From: Mycolicibacterium sp. CR10
Lineage (GTDB): Bacteria > Actinomycetota > Actinomycetes > Mycobacteriales > Mycobacteriaceae
NCBI RefSeq assembly: GCF_005222675.1
Contig: NZ_STGE01000031.1
Span: forward strand, 124,001-188,000
Reading direction: 5' to 3'
Length of the DNA: 64,000 nucleotides
Shown piece after piece: positions 41,300-47,890 of this stretch; the first letter of the stretch is position 1; the number at the start of each line of letters is the position of its first letter. Under the pieces are notes generated by a model. The model saw only the letters and a list, made by a program, of their open reading frames with translations, had not been told where the DNA came from and searched no databases. A program made the translations under genes and the position numbers.

Positions 41300-43812
41300 A
41301 CCGCACCGCCGCTGAGCCGCACCTTGGCCGTTTCTATGGCGGTGCAGCGGCTACAGACTCCGCGGGCAAGCGACGCGTGCATGTGCTCGGGAATCGGTCG
41401 TTCGCAGACTTGGCAGTGCTCCGATTCCACCGGAACCAGAGAAGGCGGGTTTTCGTGACCCGCTTGCCCCGCTGACCCGTTCTCGCTGGTCAGTAGGTTG
41501 TTTTCTGGCGGGTCAACGATTTTGCCGTAACCCGCCTGCCCTGCCAGTAACCCGCCTGGCGGGTCAGGCGGGGAAGAGGCGGGGAACAGGTTCTCGCTTG
41601 ACCCGCCTGATTTATGCACGTTGACCTGCAGAGGCGGGTTAGGCGGGTTAGGCGGGGTATCCCCCCCTGCCTTCTCTGGTCCTCGGATAGTCCACTGGGT
41701 GATGCCGTCCTTGTTGTGGCCCTCGTCGCTATCGACCTGCCAACCCTGAGCGCGTAACGCCGGGGCATGTCGGGTCAGTAGTCCGGTGACAGCTCGGGAG
41801 TTCTTCGGCCATCCCCGCGGCTTGCGCCACTCCGCCGTCGCCGGGGTCAGTGCGGCCAGAAGTTCCGCGCTCTTCACACCCTCAAACGGCCGCTCGGCGG
41901 CGACAAGCTCACCGATGAACGGCACGTCGAGAGTGTCGGCGGCCGCACGCCGGGACTGCTGCCGATATCGGGTCAGACCATCGGTGCCCAGCACTTCATC
42001 GACGGCGGCGAGAACCTTGGCGAAGTCGGCCATTCGAGGCAAGTCGCCGACGTCGATTGCCGGCAGCCGGTGGTGCACTGCAGCGGCAAGATCCAGCAGG
42101 GCGCCGAGAACACCTGGCCGCGCCTTCTCCCACGCCTGGACAAGCTCGTCTTCGGGCTTGCGGGCCGTGACCCGCGGCAGTCCGACGCGGGCTACACGCT
42201 CAGCAAGGTCACCGCGGTCCACCACGATGTCGACACCGTTGGCGATGATGCAGCGCCGGAACGCAAGCACTGACACATCAGAATCGGTGTACAACGCGCG
42301 TTTGACTGACCCGTCACCGGTCGATGCCCGACACAAGGAATCCGACAACCACGTGGGGATCTCCCCAGACAGGTTGTCTAAGGCGACAACCCACGAGGCA
42401 GCGGCCGCAGTCGTCCACCCGTCCTGGTCACGCGGGGGTTGCCGCAACGGCACCGCCGACGGATCAATCAGGGACACCAGCAGCCGGGTCGCGGTCGATT
42501 TCGCCGAGCCCTGTTCGGCCAGCAGCACGAGCACCACATGCGGCACATCGACTTGCACCAACGCTGCCACTAAGACTGCGAGCAGGATCGGCCGGTCATC
42601 GACGTCAATCCCGATGAAACTCCATAGCGCGTCGAGCTTGCCGGGGTGCGGGTACGGCAGTGCGCCCGTCAACTTGGTGCGCCGGAACAGCACTGGCGCG
42701 GTATCGGTGATGCGCCAGCGCCCGCCCGTGATTTCTATTACCCGGCACTCGGTGTCACCCAAATCGATGTAGACGGCTCCGCCTTGCTCGGCCACCCGCA
42801 GATATACCCTCTGCGGGTCCTCCTGTGCGGCGAAGCCCTCGAGCACCATGCACGCGTCCGCCAGTGCCTGTTGTGAGGCGACGCTGTCGGTGTCGGCGAA
42901 GTGCCGGCGGGACAGCTCTGCCCGCAATCCGGTCTTGCCGCCGCGCAACATCAAAGCGATGTGCGGGTGCTCGGCGGTCACCCCGAACGCGTCGTCAGTG
43001 TCGGTGACGCCGAGCCGGTAATGGGTTCGGGCGAGATCCACGAGTTGCGCGGCCACTGACCGGCGGCCGGGCTTCTCGTCCACTGCCACATCGCGTTCGG
43101 GTGCAGGTGCGTCATCTTGCGCAGGCACTAGCTCGTCGAGGGTGTGCCCGGCTGCCAAGTGGTCGGCGACGTCCTTACCGGCCTTGGCCGCGACGATCCG
43201 TACCGATGCCGCCACACCCGACAGCAGCTCGGCCACCTGGGCGGCGTGCTTGCCACCGGCCTCGTCGCGGTCGGCGATGACCGTGACATCTTTCCCGAGT
43301 AGCGGAGACCAGTCGGCGAGGTGAGCTTTCCCGGCACCCATTGGCGAGGAGACCGCCGCCGCACCGGCCAACTGCTCGATGGCTTCGACGTCCTTTTCAC
43401 CCTCGGTCACATACACCGTTTGCGCAGCGCCGATGCGGTCAGCATTAAACAAGCTGTCGCCCTTGAGATTTCCGCTCTGCGGGAACTGCTTGCCCGGCTT
43501 GCGGTGCACCACGCGGCCGTCGGGATATCTGTAGTCCCGCCGCGGCGAGAACACCTGGCGCGCCCTGTCGTCGTCGAATAGATCGGACGTCGCCCAGCCG
43601 AGCACCTGGAGCACGGTGCCGGTATCACATCCAGCGTGGCAGTACATGACGACGCCCTTGCCGTCGCGGCGCGGGCTGATCGACAGGGACGGGCTGTTGT
43701 CGTCGTGAGCCGGGCACTGCGCCTTCGTCTTGGCGGCGTTCCGGTCATCGACAACGCTGCCGTGAGCACGCAGCGCATCGATCAGGCGTTCCTGTGCAGT
43801 GAGCGTCGTCAT
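41296..43812 (-). CDS. Satellite primase/helicase-like replication protein
   Basis: This 838-residue protein combines an N-terminal primase-type zinc motif (QCPAH, then YCHAGC: C33, H36, C58, C62), a Toprim domain (VTEGEKD with E137; VIADRDEAG with D181/D183), and a P-loop ATPase region (LLAEQGSAKST at about 431-440; WVVALDNLSG). The C-terminal part has a Pro-rich linker (PPNPPNPP, PPDPPGG) and a final CQVCERPIPEH...CSRC zinc motif. It should drive autonomous replication of the excised satellite. ATG 43812 overlaps the upstream stop. Confidence 0.85.
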   Translation of the reverse strand: MTTLTAQERLIDALRAHGSVVDDRNAAKTKAQCPAHDDNSPSLSISPRRDGKGVVMYCHAGCDTGTVLQVLGWATSDLFDDDRARQVFSPRRDYRYPDGRVVHRKPGKQFPQSGNLKGDSLFNADRIGAAQTVYVTEGEKDVEAIEQLAGAAAVSSPMGAGKAHLADWSPLLGKDVTVIADRDEAGGKHAAQVAELLSGVAASVRIVAAKAGKDVADHLAAGHTLDELVPAQDDAPAPERDVAVDEKPGRRSVAAQLVDLARTHYRLGVTDTDDAFGVTAEHPHIALMLRGGKTGLRAELSRRHFADTDSVASQQALADACMVLEGFAAQEDPQRVYLRVAEQGGAVYIDLGDTECRVIEITGGRWRITDTAPVLFRRTKLTGALPYPHPGKLDALWSFIGIDVDDRPILLAVLVAALVQVDVPHVVLVLLAEQGSAKSTATRLLVSLIDPSAVPLRQPPRDQDGWTTAAAASWVVALDNLSGEIPTWLSDSLCRASTGDGSVKRALYTDSDVSVLAFRRCIIANGVDIVVDRGDLAERVARVGLPRVTARKPEDELVQAWEKARPGVLGALLDLAAAVHHRLPAIDVGDLPRMADFAKVLAAVDEVLGTDGLTRYRQQSRRAAADTLDVPFIGELVAAERPFEGVKSAELLAALTPATAEWRKPRGWPKNSRAVTGLLTRHAPALRAQGWQVDSDEGHNKDGITQWTIRGPEKAGGDTPPNPPNPPLQVNVHKSGGSSENLFPASSPPDPPGGLLAGQAGYGKIVDPPENNLLTSENGSAGQAGHENPPSLVPVESEHCQVCERPIPEHMHASLARGVCSRCTAIETAKVRLSGGAV
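41527..41664. repeat. Iteron-like ACCCGCCT repeats inside the replication gene
   Basis: GTAACCCGCCTG occurs at 41527-41538 and 41547-41558, and further copies of ACCCGCCT or its complement lie at about 41601, 41632 and 41640. They fall in the part of the primase gene that encodes its Pro-rich linker. They may be an origin with iterons, or only a consequence of repeated Pro codons. Confidence 0.4.
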
Positions 43813-44078
43813 TCGGCCACCGCTTTCGCGCGGGCGGCACATTTCGGTCCTACGTGGCGTGCAAGGGACTTGGCAGCCGTTAGTGCGTGTCCACAGTCGA
43901 CGCAGGGGACAGTAATTCCGTAGCCGCGTGACTTCAGCTCTTCGAGGAGTTCCTGTTCGCGACGCTCATCGGCGGTTGGTGCCTGATGACGGTAGTCACC
44001 GCTAGACTGATGATGGACCTGGGTGAGGTTCTTCGAGGCGGCTCCGTTGGTGGCGGGGCCGTTTCTTTTTGTCTGCAT
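43809..44078 (-). CDS. Small DUF6011-like zinc-binding protein
   Basis: This 89-residue protein ends in VPCVDCGHALTAAKSLARHVGPKC, the CxxCG...GPxC pattern of DUF6011, a small zinc-binding domain common in actinophages. The first half is polar and probably flexible (MQTKRNGPATNGAASKNLTQ...). It overlaps its neighbours on both sides (TGATG with the upstream gene, ATGA with the primase). Confidence 0.65.
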   Translation of the reverse strand: MQTKRNGPATNGAASKNLTQVHHQSSGDYRHQAPTADERREQELLEELKSRGYGITVPCVDCGHALTAAKSLARHVGPKCAARAKAVAE

Positions 44079-44368
44079 CAGGCCGCACCGCCATCCAGCT
44101 GGGCGAGGCGATCGTTGATTGCCGCGCGCCGCCGACGAGCCTGAGCCGAGCGCAGCGCCATCCGCTGGAAGTGCGCCTTCCGGGCATACTCGGCTCGTCT
44201 TGCCCGCTCGTCCGGCGATAACGCGCCGTCGGGATCAACTTGCCGTTCGAACTTGTCGAGCATTGCCTTGCGCGCGTTGGCAGTTCGCGCAGATCGATCA
44301 GTGGTACGGCTCCACGATTCGTTGGCCGCGATCTGACCGCGCAAGGAGCGTTCTGCTGGTGTAAGCAT
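44078..44368 (-). CDS. Basic helical satellite protein, first gene of the leftward early block
   Basis: This 96-residue protein (MLTPAERSLRGQIAANESWS...) is rich in Arg and Ala with long helices (ARKAMLDKFERQV; EYARKAHFQRMALRSAQARR). ATG 44368 has AGAGG 6 nt upstream. It directly follows the hairpin cluster and starts the run of coupled genes to the small proteins near 40.6 kb, including the primase. A nucleic-acid-binding role is plausible from charge alone. Confidence 0.55.
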   Translation of the reverse strand: MLTPAERSLRGQIAANESWSRTTDRSARTANARKAMLDKFERQVDPDGALSPDERARRAEYARKAHFQRMALRSAQARRRRAAINDRLAQLDGGAA

Positions 44369-44393
44369 TCTCAACCTCTGGAAATGACGAGGT

Positions 44394-44495
44394 GAGCGTT
44401 CCGGGAGGAACGCTCCGAATGCCGACACCGATCGATGTCGGGCCGGGTATCAATCGATTCTCGCCCGGCTCCAAGTCAGCCGACGTGGGGCTGAC
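44394..44495. promoter_or_regulatory. Cluster of four hairpins/palindromes upstream of the replication block
   Basis: In 102 bp there are: a perfect 9-bp stem with GGGA loop (GAGCGTTCC/GGAACGCTC, 44394-44415); a 20-bp near-perfect palindrome centred on GATC (44422-44441); GCCGGG/CCCGGC arms (44442-44469); and GTCAGCC/GGCTGAC arms (44475-44495). They separate the int-189 aa pair from the replication block. Likely roles are a terminator plus the early promoter and operators, or an origin. Confidence 0.6.
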
Positions 44496-44498
44496 AGG

Positions 44499-45068
44499 CT
44501 AGATGCTAGTACAGCGCGCCAGGATTGCGGCGTACAGCGCAGGCTCGGCGTGTTGCCGTTTCTCTGGAGGCAATGTGTTGAGGTGGGTCATGCGCGAACC
44601 CAGTTGCGAGAGAATAACTTTCATATCCTCGAGCTCGATGCTGTGCCGACCGTCGCTTGCCAGTGCATCGAGCACTACGCGAAGATTTGTCGTCTTGAGC
44701 CTGACACCCGCCGCAATGTCGATGGTATCCGGCGGCAGCGGCTCCGACAGGCAGATGACGCTGCGCGTCGGCGCCCCGGGAATGTCCGCCGTGAATCTCT
44801 CTGTCACCCGCTCCCAATGCGGGCCGCCGGGTTCATCCCAAGTGTCCTCGGCCAGCACGAAGCTGTATTGCTTGATGCGGCGACCACGACGGCCCGGTTT
44901 AGTCACAACGACGAGATAGCCGGGAGCTCGTTGTCCATTGAGTTCTGCACCCCAGCGGCTTCGCACTTTGGCGGCGGTCCTGCGGCGTCGCTCAGTCAGG
45001 GCTGCTGCGATCGCTTCGCGGTACTCCGGCGGGTAGCTATTCGCCAGCACGTCGTCCTCGTCGCTCAC
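44499..45068 (-). CDS. Unknown satellite protein coupled to integrase (189 aa)
   Basis: This 189-residue protein (MSDEDDVLANSYPPEYREAI...) has a basic N-terminal helix (TERRRRTAAKVRSRWGAEL), a beta-rich middle (YLVVVTKPGRRGRRIKQYSF), and a helical C-terminus ending LYAAILARCTSI. The ATG overlaps the integrase stop (ATGA). It could be a repressor, an excision factor or an accessory of integration; none of these can be shown from sequence. Confidence 0.55.
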   Translation of the reverse strand: MSDEDDVLANSYPPEYREAIAAALTERRRRTAAKVRSRWGAELNGQRAPGYLVVVTKPGRRGRRIKQYSFVLAEDTWDEPGGPHWERVTERFTADIPGAPTRSVICLSEPLPPDTIDIAAGVRLKTTNLRVVLDALASDGRHSIELEDMKVILSQLGSRMTHLNTLPPEKRQHAEPALYAAILARCTSI

Positions 45069-45982
45069 AGTTCCCCCAGGTTCAGCCCGCGCGCTTCGGC
45101 CGCGGCACGCTCAGACGCCGACGCACCGGTGTAGCGGTCAAGCATCGAGCGTGTCGACCATCCAGCCACCGACATCAGCCCTTGCTCCGACCCGCCGGCA
45201 CGCAGCCACCGCGTCGCCGCCGTGTGACGCATCAGATGTAGGTGGAACTTTTCGATGCCAGCCACCTTGGCGCGACGCTTGAGCGCGACATTCAGGCCGT
45301 GGTAACCGAATTGCTGCCCGCCGCCGCCAAGCCACAGGGCGCCAGACTCGGCGAGGCGATGGGCCCGGCGCGTACGCACGTACCGATCAATCGCGCTGGC
45401 TGTCTGCGGCCCGAACGGCACCACCCTGCCCTTACCGCCCTTCCCCCGGCGCACTGTCGCGACTCCACGAGTGAGGTCGATGTCATCGGTGCCCATGCCC
45501 AACACCTCGCCTGCACGCAGTCCCGTCTCACACATCAGCCGCACGATGGCTTCGTCGCGGCGGTCAATGAGCGCCTTGCCCTTACAGGCACCGATTAAGC
45601 GTTTCAGTTGGTCGTCGGTGAGTGCGTCAGTGACTTTCGTGTCGAGCTTCGGAGGTTTCATGCCGAGCAGTGGGTTGGTGTCGATTTCGCCTTCGTCGAC
45701 CAGCCACGCGCCGTATCGGCGTAGCGCCATGTGCCGGGATCGCGCCGTGGCGGCCTCTGCGCCTGCATCGAGCAGCGAGGAGATGAACGCCTGAACCGTC
45801 GCGCGGGTCATTTCCGGACGTGTGCCGGTCGCGGCGCACCAACGTAGGAAAAGTGTCACACCCCTGCTGTAAGAGTCGACTGTCTGCGGAGACTTGCGCT
45901 CAGCCTTGAGTGCCAGCTCCCACGAGGGAAGCAACATGGCGAGGTCCGGCAAACTCTGTGACACAGAGTTATTTTGACACAC
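45065..45982 (-). CDS. int: Tyrosine integrase
   Basis: Phage-type tyrosine recombinase of up to 305 residues. The N-terminal SAM-like core-binding domain spans about residues 15-100, and the catalytic domain has R156 (ETGLRAGEV), a Lys in RRGKGGKGR (K181/K184), H249-x-x-R252 (HLMRH), W275 (GWS) and nucleophile Y284 (LDRYTGA). GTG 45982 lies about 10 nt after the ribC stop; GTG 45964 is an alternative. It sits beside attR as expected. A 19-bp palindrome overlaps its first codons, suggesting autoregulation. Confidence 0.93.
   Translation of the reverse strand: MCQNNSVSQSLPDLAMLLPSWELALKAERKSPQTVDSYSRGVTLFLRWCAATGTRPEMTRATVQAFISSLLDAGAEAATARSRHMALRRYGAWLVDEGEIDTNPLLGMKPPKLDTKVTDALTDDQLKRLIGACKGKALIDRRDEAIVRLMCETGLRAGEVLGMGTDDIDLTRGVATVRRGKGGKGRVVPFGPQTASAIDRYVRTRRAHRLAESGALWLGGGGQQFGYHGLNVALKRRAKVAGIEKFHLHLMRHTAATRWLRAGGSEQGLMSVAGWSTRSMLDRYTGASASERAAAEARGLNLGEL
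45952..45970. promoter_or_regulatory. 19-bp palindrome over the integrase start
   Basis: AACTCTGTGACACAGAGTT has perfect 9-bp arms around a central A. It covers codons 5-10 after GTG 45982 and the GTG 45964 alternative start. It may be an operator repressing int, or a hairpin that lowers int translation when the riboflavin message reads through. Confidence 0.55.
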
Positions 45983-45992
45983 TGCGCTGTGC

Positions 45993-46631
45993 TTATGTGT
46001 TATCTTCGATCTGTTCAGCGTTTCTGCTGTTCAGAGGTTGATTCGATGAAAGCAGTCGCTCAACATATTTGGCGATGACGTCGACCTCGAGGTTGACATG
46101 AGCGCCGACCTCGGCACGGCCCAGCGTGGTCAGATCCAACGTGGTCGGAATCAATGACACCTCGAACCAGTCGTGTCCCAGATCGGACACGGTGAGGGAC
46201 ACCCCGTCGACGGTGATCGACCCCTTGTGAACGACGTAGCGGGACAGTGCGGCCGGGAGGGCGATGCGCACCACCGTCCAGTGCTCCGACGGCGTTCGGG
46301 AGATGACGTGACCGGTCCCGTCGACGTGGCCCTGCACGATGTGTCCACCGAGACGGCTCTGCAGCGCCGCGGCGCGTTCCAGGTTCACCCGGGCACCGAC
46401 GCCGATACCCCGCAGGCTCGATCGGTTCAGGGTCTCGTCCATCACATCGGCGGAGAACGAGCCGTCGGCGAGGACGTCGACCACTGTCAGGCACACCCCG
46501 TTGACCGCGATCGAATCGCCGTGCCCGGCGTCGGAGGTGACTATCGGCCCGCGGATGACCAGCCGGGCGGAGTCCCCGAGGTTCTCCTTGCCGACGACTT
46601 CACCCAGCTCTTCGACGATTCCGGTGAACAC
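45993..46631 (-). CDS. ribC: Riboflavin synthase alpha subunit with element-encoded C-terminus
   Basis: RibC makes riboflavin from two lumazine molecules. The 212-residue protein has both lumazine-binding repeats (VFTGIVEELGEV, GDSIAVNGVCLTV; RLGGHIVQGHVDG, KGSITVDGVSLTV). GTG 46631 is the family start. After IAKYVER, encoded in the attR core, the sequence becomes LLSSNQPLNSRN and ends EQIEDNT, from element DNA; the native tail (LMSQADGSTSG) lies beyond attL. So the enzyme is 9 residues longer than its native 203. The catalytic parts are intact and it should work. Confidence 0.95.
   Translation of the reverse strand: MFTGIVEELGEVVGKENLGDSARLVIRGPIVTSDAGHGDSIAVNGVCLTVVDVLADGSFSADVMDETLNRSSLRGIGVGARVNLERAAALQSRLGGHIVQGHVDGTGHVISRTPSEHWTVVRIALPAALSRYVVHKGSITVDGVSLTVSDLGHDWFEVSLIPTTLDLTTLGRAEVGAHVNLEVDVIAKYVERLLSSNQPLNSRNAEQIEDNT
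46011..46034. repeat. Tandem CTGTTCAG repeats beside attR, possible integrase arm sites
   Basis: CTGTTCAG occurs at 46011-46018 and 46027-46034, 23 bp left of the attR core, inside the element. Paired short direct repeats next to the core are typical of arm-type sites bound by the integrase N-terminus. They also encode part of the new RibC tail. Confidence 0.4.
46057..46076. repeat. attR core
   Basis: Identical to the 20-bp sequence at 36076-36095 and in frame in ribC on the minus strand, coding IAKYVER. Right boundary of the element, 75 nt from the integrase start. Confidence 0.9.
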
Positions 46632-46641
46632 CCTGCCCAGC

Positions 46642-47118
46642 CTAGAGCGTCTTCTGACCGAAGTACGTCGCCACCGGGTTGCCGTTGAAGTTGGCGATCG
46701 GGACGTAGCCCTCGGACGCGTACAGCTCGACCGCATGCGGTTGGCGCGGTCCCGTGTCGAGGCGCACCACCCGATACCCGAGGCCCCTGGCAGCCTCCTC
46801 GAGCGCCAGCAGCAGGGCGCGAGCCACACCCTGGCGCCGGGCGGCCGGCACCACGTACATGCGTTTGATCTCACACGCTCCGTCGGGCAGCCGCTTGACA
46901 CCTCCCCCGCACACCGCGACCCCGTCGCGGTACCCGACGACGAAGACGCCACCGGGAGGCCCCAGCTCAGCGGATCCGGCCTTCGGCATGTCGGGAGAAT
47001 TCAGGTCGAGGCCGATGTCGGCATACAACGCGGCCATCTCCTCGACCATCGCCGTCACCAGAGCAGCCGCGTCGGAGTGCCCCATCGGCAGATGGTGAAA
47101 TTGCAGCTCAGAAGCCAT
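46642..47118 (-). CDS. GNAT family N-acetyltransferase
   Basis: This 158-residue protein is a GNAT acetyltransferase: acetyl-CoA binding is marked by MYVVPAARRQGVARALLLALEEAA, with LYASEGYVPIANFNG at the end. The substrate is not known. It lies 10 nt upstream of ribC and is co-transcribed with it, so it is upstream of the integrated int as well. It is divergent from lprG (64 nt). Confidence 0.85.
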   Translation of the reverse strand: MASELQFHHLPMGHSDAAALVTAMVEEMAALYADIGLDLNSPDMPKAGSAELGPPGGVFVVGYRDGVAVCGGGVKRLPDGACEIKRMYVVPAARRQGVARALLLALEEAARGLGYRVVRLDTGPRQPHAVELYASEGYVPIANFNGNPVATYFGQKTL

Positions 47119-47182
47119 GATTCCACTTCTACCCGTGGCCCGGGCGGCACGTCCACTCCGCCGTACCCACTACGATGCAGGC

Positions 47183-47890
47183 ATGCAGACCCGCCTTCTG
47201 GCGATCTTCGCCGCCCTGTTCGCCGTCGTCGCCCTCGTTGCAGGGTGCTCGGGCTCGTCCTCCGACGAATCCGCCACCACAGAACTCCCCGATCCCGCCA
47301 CGCTGCTGACCGAGTCGAGCGCGACCACCAAGGCCCAGACGAGCGCCCACCTCAAGCTGTCGGTGCAGGGCCAGATCCCCGAATTACCGGTTGAATCGCT
47401 CGAGGGTGATCTCACGCAATCGCCCGCAGTCGCCGCCAAGGGCAGCGCCGACATCGTGTTCCTGGGCCAGCGCCTCCAGGGGGTGGAGTTCGTGGTGTCC
47501 GACGGCGACCTCTTCGCCGCCATCACCGCCGGCGGCGGGCTGTCCAATTTCGGGCCGGCCTCCGACCTCTATGACGTCGCGGCGATCCTGGATCCCAATA
47601 TGGGTCTGGCCAACGTGCTGGCCAACTTCTCCGACGCCAAGGCCGACGGACGCGAGACCATCGAGGGCACCGAGACGGTGCGTATCACCGGCAATGTCAC
47701 GGCGGACGCGGTGAACAAGATCGCCCCGCAGATCGGCGCGACCGGTCCGGTTCCGGGCACCGCGTGGGTCGCCACCGAGGGCGACCACGAACTGATGCAG
47801 GCCCGCTTGGACCCCAGCCCCGGCAACAGCGTGACGATGACGCTGTCGAAGTGGGGCGAGCCGGTCACCGTCGACAAACCCGCGGCCTGA
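47183..47890 (+). CDS. lprG: Lipoprotein LprG
   Basis: LprG is a mycobacterial lipoprotein that carries triacylated glycolipids and triacylglycerol to the outer envelope. The 235-residue precursor has a signal peptide with lipobox LVAGC (Cys at about residue 22), a Ser/Thr-rich linker, and the LprG/LppX fold (LKLSVQGQIPELPVESLEGD; GTAWVATEGDHELMQARLDP). It is coupled to the P55 gene by a TGATG overlap, the conserved lprG-P55 operon. Confidence 0.95.
   Translation: MQTRLLAIFAALFAVVALVAGCSGSSSDESATTELPDPATLLTESSATTKAQTSAHLKLSVQGQIPELPVESLEGDLTQSPAVAAKGSADIVFLGQRLQGVEFVVSDGDLFAAITAGGGLSNFGPASDLYDVAAILDPNMGLANVLANFSDAKADGRETIEGTETVRITGNVTADAVNKIAPQIGATGPVPGTAWVATEGDHELMQARLDPSPGNSVTMTLSKWGEPVTVDKPAA

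Larger units (their letters stand above)
36076..46076. mobile_element. Integrated 10-kb capsid-encoding phage satellite (phiRv-like) in ribC
   Basis: A stretch of about 9.98 kb from repeat to repeat is bounded by identical 20-bp sequences at 36076-36095 and 46057-46076 and splits ribC. Its outermost right-hand gene is a tyrosine integrase. Inside are a Zn-finger/Toprim/P-loop replication protein, a P27-type small terminase, an HK97-type major capsid protein, and about a dozen small proteins. No large terminase, portal, protease, tail or lysis gene was found. This gene set fits a satellite that uses a helper phage's packaging and tails, similar in size and content to the phiRv1 and phiRv2 elements of M. 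tuberculosis. Most genes run leftward from int; a three-gene block near attL runs rightward. Confidence 0.88.

Noticed and set aside
41527..41664. CRISPR array
   Set aside because: The repeats are short, GC-rich and irregularly spaced, lie inside a coding sequence and there are no cas genes.
41786..42772. Rightward 328-residue frame inside the primase gene
   Set aside because: Exact antisense of the primase/helicase coding sequence; Ser/Arg-rich shadow with no ribosome site.
36076..46076. tRNA gene as the integration target
   Set aside because: No tRNA-like fold at either end; the core is in frame within ribC at both junctions.
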